This document shows, one piece after another, positions 1 through 5,216 of a stretch of DNA of 5,216 nucleotides. Position numbers and translations under genes: made by a program. Under the pieces are notes generated by a model. The model had not been told where the DNA came from, ran no database searches, and saw only the letters and a program-made list of their open reading frames with translations. The DNA comes from Syntrophomonas sp. UBA1368 (GTDB lineage Bacteria > Bacillota > Syntrophomonadia > Syntrophomonadales > Syntrophomonadaceae). Positions within the stretch are counted from its first letter, which is position 1. Each line of letters opens with the position of its first letter. The stretch spans positions 1 to 5,216 of the forward strand of contig DBRM01000072.1 of NCBI GenBank assembly GCA_002305965.1. Reading direction: 5' to 3'.

Positions 1-45
1 GTTTCCCTCGCGCGCAAGAGTTATCTTATCATGCCATTCAGACAT
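1..45 (-). CDS. Possible N-terminus of a divergent gene, cut by the left edge (unidentified)
   Basis: Reading leftward from an ATG at 45-43, fifteen codons stay open to the window edge and give MSEWHDKITLAREGN. An in-frame TGA lies two codons upstream, so this ATG is the earliest possible start. A weak GGTG ribosome-binding match sits seven bases before it, and a sigma-A-like promoter lies at a sensible distance upstream (100-128). The piece LAREGN resembles the opening of region 2 in sigma-70-family factors (typically an 'AREG(D/N)..A...L' pattern), but 15 residues are far too few to assign a family. A divergent gene here fits the layout. The alternative is that this is a chance open stretch inside the leader of a gene starting further left. 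Confidence 0.33.
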   Translation of the reverse strand, partial: MSEWHDKITLAREGN

Positions 46-52
46 ATGTCAA
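23..52 (-). promoter_or_regulatory. Alternative leftward promoter (TTGACA / extended -10)
   Basis: On the minus strand a perfect TTGACA (52-47) is followed after 18 bases by TAAGAT (28-23), a 4/6 match to TATAAT preceded by a TG extended -10 (TGATAAGAT). It would start transcripts near position 16, heading off the left edge. It conflicts with the short open frame at 45-1, because transcription would begin inside that frame. At most one of the two readings is likely to matter, unless the downstream gene has an internal start. Confidence 0.25.
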
Positions 53-99
53 CACCATATTACCGATTTCTTTTAATTTTTTCTCTTTGGCAAAAATCT

Positions 100-128
100 A
101 TTAAAGTTTATTAATTGTAAATTGTAAA
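100..128 (-). promoter_or_regulatory. Candidate sigma-A promoter for the leftward gene
   Basis: On the minus strand TTTACA (128-123, 5/6 to TTGACA) and TTTAAT (105-100, 5/6 to TATAAT) are separated by exactly 17 bases. Transcription would start near 93, leaving an untranslated leader of roughly 48 bases before the possible ATG at 45. Its -35 box overlaps the -35 box of the rightward typA promoter almost completely. The region is AT-rich, so chance matches are a real risk. Confidence 0.35.
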
Positions 129-134
129 GTTTAT
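102..134 (+). repeat. Direct repeat TAAAGTTTAT x2, 23-bp period
   Basis: TAAAGTTTAT occurs perfectly at 102-111 and 125-134. Each copy contains TAAA-G-TTTA, a small inverted repeat around a central G, with centres at 106 and 129. The left copy overlaps the -10 of the candidate leftward promoter. The right copy overlaps the -35 boxes of both promoters. A tandem heptamer ATTGTAA x2 (114-120 and 121-127) lies between and partly within them. The repeat itself is seen directly; any role as an operator is inference. Confidence 0.5.
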
Positions 135-150
135 AAGTGGTTGTTATAAT
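122..150 (+). promoter_or_regulatory. Candidate sigma-A promoter of typA
   Basis: A perfect TATAAT (145-150) lies 17 bases downstream of TTGTAA (122-127, 4/6 match to TTGACA). The predicted start near 157 gives a leader of about 40 bases before the typA ATG at 197. The leader carries a purine-rich ribosome binding site (GAAGGGA, 179-185). The perfect -10, ideal spacing and position make this the best promoter candidate for typA. Confidence 0.55.
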
Positions 151-157
151 AAGTGGT
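133..157 (+). repeat. Direct repeat ATAAGTGGT x2 flanking the typA -10 box
   Basis: ATAAGTGGT is found perfectly at 133-141 and 149-157, a 16-base period. The first copy lies in the spacer of the typA promoter. The second overlaps the end of the TATAAT box and the predicted start site. A protein bound there would block RNA polymerase, but no known regulator motif is recognised. Confidence 0.45.
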
Positions 158-196
158 ACTGCTTTTTTACTTTATTATGAAGGGATCTAAAACTAC

Positions 197-2023
197 ATGT
201 TGAGCACCAACAAAATCCGAAATATTGCCATCATTGCTCATGTCGACCATGGGAAGACTACACTGGTAGATAAACTATTAAGACAGAATGGCTGTTTCCG
301 TATAAATCAGAATATGCCAGACCGGGTCATGGACAGTAACGACCTTGAACGTGAACGTGGTATCACTATATTGTCTAAAAACACCAGTATTCAATATAAA
401 GGGACAAAGATCAATATAATTGACACCCCGGGTCATGCAGATTTCGGCGGCGAAGTAGAACGAATCGTCAATATGGTCGACGGAGTGCTGTTGCTGGTCG
501 ATGCTTTTGAAGGGCCAATGCCCCAAACACGTTTTGTTTTGAAAAAAGCTTTGAATGCAGGGCTTAAACCATTAGTCGTTATTAATAAGATCGACCGTCC
601 TGACGCCAGGCCTCATGAAGTAATAGATAAAGTACTGGATCTGTTTATTGATCTGGATGCGAATGAACAGCAATTAGATTTTCCTATTATATATGCGTCA
701 GCCAAATGGGGAACGGCTAAGGATTCATTAGAGAGCAGCTCGGATAATATGGATCCATTGCTGGATGCCATTTTGTTTAACATACCTTCGCCATCCGGCG
801 ACCCGAACGAACCTTTTCAAATTGCTATATCATCGATTGATTATGACAATTATGTTGGAAGGATAGGTATTGGGAAAATCGCCCGGGGAGAGGTTCGAAA
901 GGGTCAGGAACTGGTCTTATGCAACACGGAAGGTAAACAGGTCAAAGTTAAAATTAGCAATTTAAGTGTCTTTGAAGGTTTGAGCCGGGTAGAAACAGAA
1001 TCTGCAGCTGCCGGTGAAATCATTGCTGTTTCCGGTATTGAAGACATCAATATCGGCGAGACCTTATGCTCTCCGGAACGAATTGAGCCTGTTTCCTTCA
1101 TACAAATTGACCAGCCAACCATTTCCATGAACTTTATTGTCAATGACAGTCCCATGGCAGGCCGGGAAGGAACTTATGTCACCAGCAGGCATTTAAAAGA
1201 TCGTCTGCAAAGGGAACTCCTCTCCAACGTTGCTATGAAGGTCGAAGAACTGACTCCCGACGCTTTTAAAGTATCTGGGCGGGGCGAATTACACCTTTCT
1301 ATCTTAATTGAAACAATGCGGCGGGAAGGTTATGAGTTTGCGGTTACCCGTCCGGAAGTCATTCTGCATAATGTTGACGGTGTCATCCATGAACCCATGG
1401 AAAGATTGTTTATAGAAGTCCCTGAAGAGTATATGGGCACGGTAATCGAATACACCTCCAAACGTAAAGGCGAAATGAAAAGTATGGATAATTCTTCAGC
1501 CAGTACGGTTAAGATTGAGTTTTCCATACCTGCACGGGGCTTAATTGGATACCGGTCAGGATTCTTGACCCAGACCAGGGGTACTGGGATCATGAACCAT
1601 ATTTTTGATACTTATGAACCTTTTAAAGGTGAAATCAATAATCGGACCCGCGGTTCCCTGGTCGCTTCAGAAGCCGGGTTGGCTGTTGCGTACGGTCTAT
1701 ATAATTCACAGGAACGAGGAGTATTATTCATCGGTCCCGGCACTGAAGTATATGAAGGAATGATCGTGGGAGAGAATGCCCGCAGCGGCGATATAACTGT
1801 TAATGTATGCAAAAAAAAGCAGCTCACCAATACCAGGGCATCAGGTTCTGATGATGCACTTAGACTGGTTCCTCCTCTCCTCATGTCATTGGAAAACTTC
1901 CTTGAGTTTCTGGCTGATGATGAATTGCTGGAAGTGACACCTCAAAGTCTGCGTCTACGTAAAATGATCCTGGATAAAACCAGCCGGGAACGTGCAGCTC
2001 GCCACAAAAACATAGTCTCCTGA
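197..2023 (+). CDS. typA: TypA/BipA ribosome-associated translational GTPase
   Basis: This 608-residue protein is a full-length TypA/BipA, an EF-G-like GTPase that binds the ribosome and is known in other bacteria for a role in 50S assembly and growth under cold or other stress. All GTPase motifs are present: P-loop AHVDHGKT (14-21), switch I RERGITI (52-58), DTPGH (76-80), NKID (130-133) and SAK (168-170). A beta-barrel domain II follows (about 206-300). Next come an EF-G domain III-like part with GRGELH (361-366), a domain V-like part with ARGLIGYRSGF (446-456), and the TypA-specific C-terminal domain with LTNTRASGSDDALRL (543-557). The usual family length is about 600-615. The ATG is preceded by GAAGGGA with about 11 bases spacing. 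It appears monocistronic, with its own promoter at 122-150. No anomalies are seen. Confidence 0.98.
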   Translation: MLSTNKIRNIAIIAHVDHGKTTLVDKLLRQNGCFRINQNMPDRVMDSNDLERERGITILSKNTSIQYKGTKINIIDTPGHADFGGEVERIVNMVDGVLLLVDAFEGPMPQTRFVLKKALNAGLKPLVVINKIDRPDARPHEVIDKVLDLFIDLDANEQQLDFPIIYASAKWGTAKDSLESSSDNMDPLLDAILFNIPSPSGDPNEPFQIAISSIDYDNYVGRIGIGKIARGEVRKGQELVLCNTEGKQVKVKISNLSVFEGLSRVETESAAAGEIIAVSGIEDINIGETLCSPERIEPVSFIQIDQPTISMNFIVNDSPMAGREGTYVTSRHLKDRLQRELLSNVAMKVEELTPDAFKVSGRGELHLSILIETMRREGYEFAVTRPEVILHNVDGVIHEPMERLFIEVPEEYMGTVIEYTSKRKGEMKSMDNSSASTVKIEFSIPARGLIGYRSGFLTQTRGTGIMNHIFDTYEPFKGEINNRTRGSLVASEAGLAVAYGLYNSQERGVLFIGPGTEVYEGMIVGENARSGDITVNVCKKKQLTNTRASGSDDALRLVPPLLMSLENFLEFLADDELLEVTPQSLRLRKMILDKTSRERAARHKNIVS

Positions 2024-2198
2024 TAATAATACTGGATACAAATTACATTTTTCGCCAAATAAAGCAGGAAATCAGAAAATTTTTACGAATTATGATTATT
2101 TGTGATAAACTGCTTCTTTTTCGCATGGCAAATTTGATTATTTTGTCTCCAAAGCCAAGAGGTGCAGTCAATTTTATATCAGGGGGGTCGGTTTTTCT
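2024..2198 (+). other. AT-rich intergenic leader between typA and the symporter gene
   Basis: No gene or strong terminator is visible here. AAGCAG (2062-2067) can pair with CTGCTT (2110-2115), which is followed by CTTTTTC, but the 42-base loop makes this a poor terminator. A weak promoter candidate is TTTACG (2082-2087) with GATAAA (2104-2109), 16 bases apart and with a TG extended -10. Downstream, ACTGC (2109-2113), TGGC (2126-2129) and TTTG (2133-2136) could pair in nested order with GCAGT (2164-2168), GCCA (2154-2157) and CAAA (2150-2153), forming a loose leader hairpin. Short direct repeats are TGATTATTT (2093, 2135) and TTTTTCGC (2048, 2117). No glycine riboswitch is recognisable. Confidence 0.4.
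2181..2188 (+). promoter_or_regulatory. Unusual all-G ribosome binding site of the symporter gene
   Basis: The only purine block before the ATG at 2199 is AGGGGGGT. It can pair with the CCUCC of 16S rRNA through a G-U pair, and ends about 11 bases before the start codon, slightly long. It supports the ATG at 2199 as the start. No competing in-frame start with a better site is seen nearby. Confidence 0.6.
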
Positions 2199-3569
2199 AT
2201 GGAAGCTTTCAGTAATGCGGTATCAGTAGTGAACAGTTTTGTTTGGGGCCCATGGTTGCTGGTATTCCTTGTTGGAACCGGAATATTCCTTACAATTCGT
2301 TTAGGTTTCTTGCAGTTTTTTCAATTACCTTACGCTTTAAAGCTGGCTTTTTCACCAGCTCAGCAAGACCGTAAATCCAAGGGCGATATCTCTCATTTCC
2401 AGGCCCTTATGACTGCACTGGCTGCCACGATCGGTACTGGTAATATTGTAGGTGTGGCAACGGCTTTTATTTTGGGGGGTCCCGGGGCAGTTTTCTGGAT
2501 GTGGATAACAGCTATATTTGGTATGGCTACCAAATACGGAGAAGCTGTACTTGCAGTAAAATATAGAGTGGTCGATGCCAAGGGAGAAATGGCTGGCGGC
2601 CCAATGTTTTATATTGAAAAAGGCTTAGGCTGGAAGTGGCTGGCAGTACTATTCGCATTTTTTGGTGCTGTTGCTGCTTTTGGTATTGGCAATCTGGTTC
2701 AGATCAATTCGGTGGCTGGCAACATGTCTTCTACCTTTAATGTTGATCCTGTAATTACCGGCATTGTTCTTACTATATTTACTGCCATAGTTATTTTGGG
2801 AGGCGTTAAGAGTATTGGCCGCTGGTCGAGTATCATTGTTCCCTTCATGGCGGTGTTCTACATTTTGGGTGGTCTCTACATCGTTTTTACGAATCTGAAT
2901 CTGTTAGGTCCTGCTTTTGCATTGATATTTACTGATGCCTTTTCGGCGGAAGCCGGTTTAGGTGCTTTGATCGGTACCACCATTCGTTACGGCGTTGCCC
3001 GCGGCTTGTTTTCTAATGAAGCTGGTATGGGCTCAGCTCCAATTGCTGCTGCAGCAGCCAAGACAGATCATCCTTGCCGGCAGGGATTGGTTTCGATGAC
3101 CGGTACTTTTCTGGATACCATCGTTGTGTGTTCAATTACCGGTCTTTCTTTAGTTATGGCTAGTCTGGGCGGTTTTATTGCTTCTGATCCCAACGCCGCT
3201 GCGCTTACCAGTCAATCCTTTCAGTACTTTATACCGTATGGAAGCATCCTCGTGACCATCGCTCTGCTCTTCTTTGCCTATTCTACTGTATTGGGCTGGT
3301 CTTATTATGGTGAAAAATGTTTTTACTATCTGGTTGGAGACAAAGGCTTGATTCCTTATCGAGTGATTTTCTGTTTAACAGTGTTTATCGGCGCCGTCAC
3401 TGAACTGGATTTGGTCTGGTCAATTGCCGATACATTTAATGCGGCTATGTGTCTACCAAACCTGCTGGCTTTGCTCTTGCTTTCAGGGGTAATTGTAGCT
3501 GAAACCAATGATTTTAAACAACTGCGCATGAAAGAAGTTTCGAAAGAAACGTCCAATCAGTCTGCATAG
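2199..3569 (+). CDS. Sodium:alanine/glycine symporter (AGCS family)
   Basis: This 456-residue integral membrane protein belongs to the alanine/glycine:cation symporter family (relatives include B. subtilis AlsT and archaeal AgcS), which imports small amino acids with Na+ or H+. Family hallmarks are GTGNIVGVATA (79-89), GGPGAVFWMW (93-102), the KYGEAVLAVKYR segment just after it, GGPMFYIEKG, and GVARGLFSNEAGMGSAPIAA starting at residue 265. A late YSTVLGWSYYGEK segment is also typical. About ten or eleven hydrophobic helices are visible. Length matches the family norm, and the short hydrophilic tail after the last helix (VSKETSNQSA) is unremarkable. Transport of alanine or glycine is inferred from family; the true substrate (also D-alanine, serine or glutamine in relatives) cannot be read. 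It is followed by a strong terminator and is probably a single-gene unit. Confidence 0.96.
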   Translation: MEAFSNAVSVVNSFVWGPWLLVFLVGTGIFLTIRLGFLQFFQLPYALKLAFSPAQQDRKSKGDISHFQALMTALAATIGTGNIVGVATAFILGGPGAVFWMWITAIFGMATKYGEAVLAVKYRVVDAKGEMAGGPMFYIEKGLGWKWLAVLFAFFGAVAAFGIGNLVQINSVAGNMSSTFNVDPVITGIVLTIFTAIVILGGVKSIGRWSSIIVPFMAVFYILGGLYIVFTNLNLLGPAFALIFTDAFSAEAGLGALIGTTIRYGVARGLFSNEAGMGSAPIAAAAAKTDHPCRQGLVSMTGTFLDTIVVCSITGLSLVMASLGGFIASDPNAAALTSQSFQYFIPYGSILVTIALLFFAYSTVLGWSYYGEKCFYYLVGDKGLIPYRVIFCLTVFIGAVTELDLVWSIADTFNAAMCLPNLLALLLLSGVIVAETNDFKQLRMKEVSKETSNQSA

Positions 3570-3586
3570 GTTCTACCGGATAATTT

Positions 3587-3620
3587 GACCCTTGTCACAT
3601 TGATGATAAGGGTCTTTTTT
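3587..3620 (+). terminator. Rho-independent terminator of the symporter gene
   Basis: GACCCTTGTCA (3587-3597) pairs with TGATAAGGGTC (3604-3614) across a six-base loop. This makes an 11-bp stem with a single G-U pair, directly followed by six T's and further T-rich sequence. It sits 18 bases after the symporter stop codon. On the other strand the hairpin is followed only by AAATTATCC, so it should be much weaker as a terminator for the convergent YitT-family gene. Confidence 0.92.
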
Positions 3621-3647
3621 CTTATCTTTGCCGGCAGGCAGAAGTGA

Positions 3648-4532
3648 TCAGAACTCCGGTCCTCCAATTCGGAATCCCTTGCCAAAGGCTTCAATGGTTT
3701 CATTGATAATGATAAAAGCTTTGGGATCAACTGCAAATACGATCTCTTTTAGAGTTGGTAATTGTGTTTTTGCCACCGTCACTAAAACAATCTCTTTTTC
3801 CTCACCCGTATACGCACCTTTCGCAGCCAAATAGGTGCAGCCCCGATGCAGGTTATGGATGATAACCTGAGCAATATCATTATTCTGCGCCGATATTATC
3901 ATGGCTGTTCGGGTCGTTTCCACCCCTGTTACCACTGTATCCATCACTTTGGAAGCAATGTAGATAGACACTGCTGCATAAAGAGTTTTTTCAAAATTAA
4001 ACACCAGCAAAGAACTGGACAAGACAAAAATATTAAACACCAAAAAAGTCTGCCCGATATTAAACCCCCAAAAACGGCGAATGATTACGGCTACGATATC
4101 AATCCCTCCGGTAGACCCTTTGCTGCGAAAAATAAGGCCCGAACCGACTCCCGACAAGGCCCCGCCGAAAACCGCTGACAAAAATATATCCTCAATGCCA
4201 AAATCAATATATTTTAAGAGGGCTAAAAAAATTGTTAATACAGCTGCTCCAAAAATACTATAGAAGATAAAGCGGCGGCTGACATATTTATAGCCGGCGA
4301 TCAACAGGGGGATGTTGAGCAATGCATACCAAATCCAGACATCAATTTTTACGATATACTCCAAAACGATAGCCAGCCCGGTCAACCCGCCAGTCAACAG
4401 GTTACCCGGAATCATAATCCCCTGGATGGAAACGGCCAGAAGAAATGCCCCTGCTGCGATTCCGACCAAGTCCAAAATTTTTATGGTTTCAGTAAATTTT
4501 TTTAAGCTTGGTGGTTTGATATTTATTTCCAT
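3648..4532 (-). CDS. YitT family membrane protein (DUF161 + DUF2179)
   Basis: This 294-residue protein has the two-part YitT architecture: an N-terminal hydrophobic region with about five or six membrane helices (about 20-205) and a C-terminal soluble DUF2179 domain (about 210-290). Membrane motifs include PGNLLTGGLTG (42-52), NIPL (73-76) and GSTGGID (139-145). The DUF2179 part shows GCTYL (231-235), GAYTG (239-243), VDPKAF (268-273) and GKGF (284-287). The family is widespread in Bacillota, often with several paralogues per genome, and its biochemical role is not established. The ATG at 4532 is preferred because GTGAGG ends six bases before it. A longer reading from GTG at 4544 adds only four residues (MRQS) and has no ribosome binding site. 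The gene converges with the symporter gene and diverges from the methyltransferase gene. Confidence 0.93.
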   Translation of the reverse strand: MEINIKPPSLKKFTETIKILDLVGIAAGAFLLAVSIQGIMIPGNLLTGGLTGLAIVLEYIVKIDVWIWYALLNIPLLIAGYKYVSRRFIFYSIFGAAVLTIFLALLKYIDFGIEDIFLSAVFGGALSGVGSGLIFRSKGSTGGIDIVAVIIRRFWGFNIGQTFLVFNIFVLSSSLLVFNFEKTLYAAVSIYIASKVMDTVVTGVETTRTAMIISAQNNDIAQVIIHNLHRGCTYLAAKGAYTGEEKEIVLVTVAKTQLPTLKEIVFAVDPKAFIIINETIEAFGKGFRIGGPEF

Positions 4533-4538
4533 ACTTTG

Positions 4539-4544
4539 CCTCAC
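4539..4544 (-). promoter_or_regulatory. Ribosome binding site deciding the YitT-family start
   Basis: On the minus strand GTGAGG (4544-4539) lies six bases upstream of the ATG at 4532. The GTG of this very motif is the alternative start codon. Sequence upstream of that GTG (CCCGAGTCA) shows no Shine-Dalgarno match, so the GTG is best read as part of the ribosome binding site and not as the start. Confidence 0.7.
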
Positions 4545-4589
4545 TGACTCGGGATTAATTCGCTAGATTATTTTTCCCTATTCAGGCAA

Positions 4590-4620
4590 TATAATTAATA
4601 AATAGATTTAGAAATATAAT
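4590..4620 (+). promoter_or_regulatory. Candidate -10 boxes for the THUMP methyltransferase gene
   Basis: Two perfect TATAAT hexamers lie on the plus strand at 4590-4595 and 4615-4620. Neither has a convincing -35 at 16-18 bases. The second would give a leader of roughly 20 bases before the ATG at 4648, the first about 45. Both overlap the candidate leftward promoter of the YitT-family gene, so this 115-bp gap probably serves both directions. Confidence 0.35.
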
Positions 4621-4629
4621 GTTTATCAA
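4601..4629 (-). promoter_or_regulatory. Candidate promoter of the YitT-family gene
   Basis: On the minus strand TTGATA (4629-4624, 5/6 to TTGACA) is followed after 17 bases by TCTATT (4606-4601, 4/6 to TATAAT). The predicted start near 4594 would give a leader of about 60 bases. The region is very AT-rich, and a further -10-like TATATT (4595-4590) has no good -35 partner, so the choice is tentative. Confidence 0.35.
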
Positions 4630-4647
4630 ACGAAGAGGTATTTGCTG

Positions 4648-5216
4648 ATGAATAATATAGAATTGATCGCTACCAGTGCTTTTGGGCTGGAATCAGTATT
4701 GGCTGTAGAGCTCAAAAAACTGGGTTATGCTGATTTGACTGTCGAAAATGGCAAAGTAACTTTTGCAGGAGATGGCAATGCCATTGCGCGCTGCAATATC
4801 TGGCTGCGCACTGCTGATCGTCTGTTTATAAAAGTTGGTCAGTTTCCGGCAACAACTTTTGAAGAGCTTTTTGAAAAAACGAAAGCCTTGCCCTGGGAAG
4901 ATTTGATACCTGAAGATGCTGAATTCCCGGTGGAGGGAAAATCAATAAAATCCAAACTATTCAGTGTTTCGGATTGCCAGGCGATTGTTAAAAAGGCGGT
5001 TGTAGAAAAGATGAAAATGAAATACAAGCGCAGCTGGTTCCCGGAAAAAGGTCCTCGTTTCAAGATCCAGATCGCTTTATTAAATGATATGGCGACCTTG
5101 TCCATCGATACCAGCGGTGCCGGGCTTCATAAAAGGGGATACCGGCAAAAAACCGGCGATGCACCTCTTAAAGAGACTTTAGCTGCAGCCATGATATTAC
5201 TTAGCCGCTGGAAACC
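4648..5216 (+). CDS. THUMP-domain class I SAM-dependent rRNA methyltransferase (RlmL/YpsC-like), 3' end missing
   Basis: An open frame starts at ATG 4648, after GAAGAGG (4632-4638, nine bases spacing), and runs off the right edge with 189 complete codons. The N-terminus (MNNIELIATSAFGLESVLAVELKKLG), the ARCNIWLRTADR segment (47-58), GLHKRGYR (159-166) and APLKETLAAAMI (172-183) are characteristic of the THUMP/UPF0020 family. That family includes B. subtilis YpsC and the N-terminal half of E. coli RlmL, which makes the N2-methylguanine at 23S rRNA position 2445. The THUMP RNA-binding region spans about 45-155. The catalytic Rossmann domain, with its SAM-binding and NPPY motifs, should start just beyond the window. 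The exact rRNA target is inferred from family only. The gene is truncated by the window; no sign of a broken gene is seen. Confidence 0.93.
   Translation, partial: MNNIELIATSAFGLESVLAVELKKLGYADLTVENGKVTFAGDGNAIARCNIWLRTADRLFIKVGQFPATTFEELFEKTKALPWEDLIPEDAEFPVEGKSIKSKLFSVSDCQAIVKKAVVEKMKMKYKRSWFPEKGPRFKIQIALLNDMATLSIDTSGAGLHKRGYRQKTGDAPLKETLAAAMILLSRWK

Noticed and set aside
1..114. Plus-strand frame open from position 1 to a TAA at 112-114 as the end of an upstream gene
   Set aside because: The 37-codon translation looks like AT-rich noncoding sequence with no recognisable C-terminal motif, and it overlaps the better-supported minus-strand signals.
1811..1818. A8 run within typA as a possible frameshift or slippage site
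   Set aside because: The run encodes the Lys-Lys-Lys of the CKKK segment normally present in TypA proteins, and the frame continues intact with conserved sequence on both sides.
278..1884. Four minus-strand open frames of 82-90 codons within typA
   Set aside because: They lie wholly antisense to a strongly conserved full-length GTPase gene, show no recognisable domain, and are expected shadows of its codon use.
2182..2187. G6 tract as a phase-variable translation switch
   Set aside because: Six G's is short for phase variation and the tract serves well enough as the ribosome binding site.
2024..2198. Glycine riboswitch before the symporter
   Set aside because: The conserved glycine aptamer core and tandem arrangement are not seen, and the AT-rich gap is too short for a typical tandem aptamer with expression platform.
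2393..3556. Minus-strand frames of 62 and 66 codons inside the symporter gene
   Set aside because: They are antisense to a conserved membrane-protein gene, with no recognisable domain, and are explained as shadows.
3628..4566. Plus-strand frames of 60-110 codons across the YitT-family gene
   Set aside because: They are opposite-strand shadows of a gene with clear YitT and DUF2179 motifs. Their translations are low in hydrophobic order and match no family I recognise.
4839..5105. Minus-strand 88-codon frame near the right edge
   Set aside because: It is antisense to the plus-strand THUMP methyltransferase frame, whose family motifs are unmistakable.
1..5216. A novel multi-gene system, mobile element, CRISPR array or RNA gene
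   Set aside because: All long frames are assigned to known families in a mixed-orientation layout. No terminal inverted repeats, transposase, regularly spaced repeats, tRNA-like folds or defence-related domains are seen.

Overview
The window looks like an ordinary chromosomal segment of a low-to-moderate GC Gram-positive-type bacterium (Bacillota; a clostridial or Negativicutes-like lineage is plausible). This rests on purine-rich ribosome binding sites before each gene, sigma-A-like promoter boxes, a Rho-independent terminator, and the family types: a TypA/BipA GTPase, an AGCS amino-acid symporter, a YitT-family membrane protein with a DUF2179 tail, and a free-standing THUMP RNA methyltransferase. 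The lineage guess is inference; no 16S or other marker is present.

Layout. Positions 1-196 form a short AT-rich regulatory region. It probably separates a leftward gene, of which only about 15 N-terminal codons may be visible (1-45, minus), from rightward typA (197-2023). It contains face-to-face candidate promoters and two pairs of perfect short direct repeats. Positions 2024-2198 are an AT-rich intergenic stretch with a weak candidate promoter, possible leader pairing and an unusual all-G ribosome binding site for the sodium:alanine/glycine symporter (2199-3569). A clear intrinsic terminator (3587-3620) ends that gene. On the opposite strand, convergent with it, lies a YitT-family gene (3648-4532; its start is better placed at an ATG than at the GTG four codons upstream). 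A 115-bp divergent promoter region separates it from a THUMP-domain rRNA methyltransferase gene (4648 to the right edge), which is cut off before its catalytic domain.

The genes do not form an obvious pathway. TypA and the THUMP methyltransferase both act on ribosome assembly or rRNA, while the other two are membrane proteins (amino-acid uptake and an uncharacterised membrane family). Alternating orientations suggest mostly single-gene transcription units. I see no mobile element, CRISPR array, tRNA, rRNA, toxin-antitoxin or defence system, and no evidence of a new multi-gene system. The most curious part is the dense, repeat-rich divergent promoter region left of typA.
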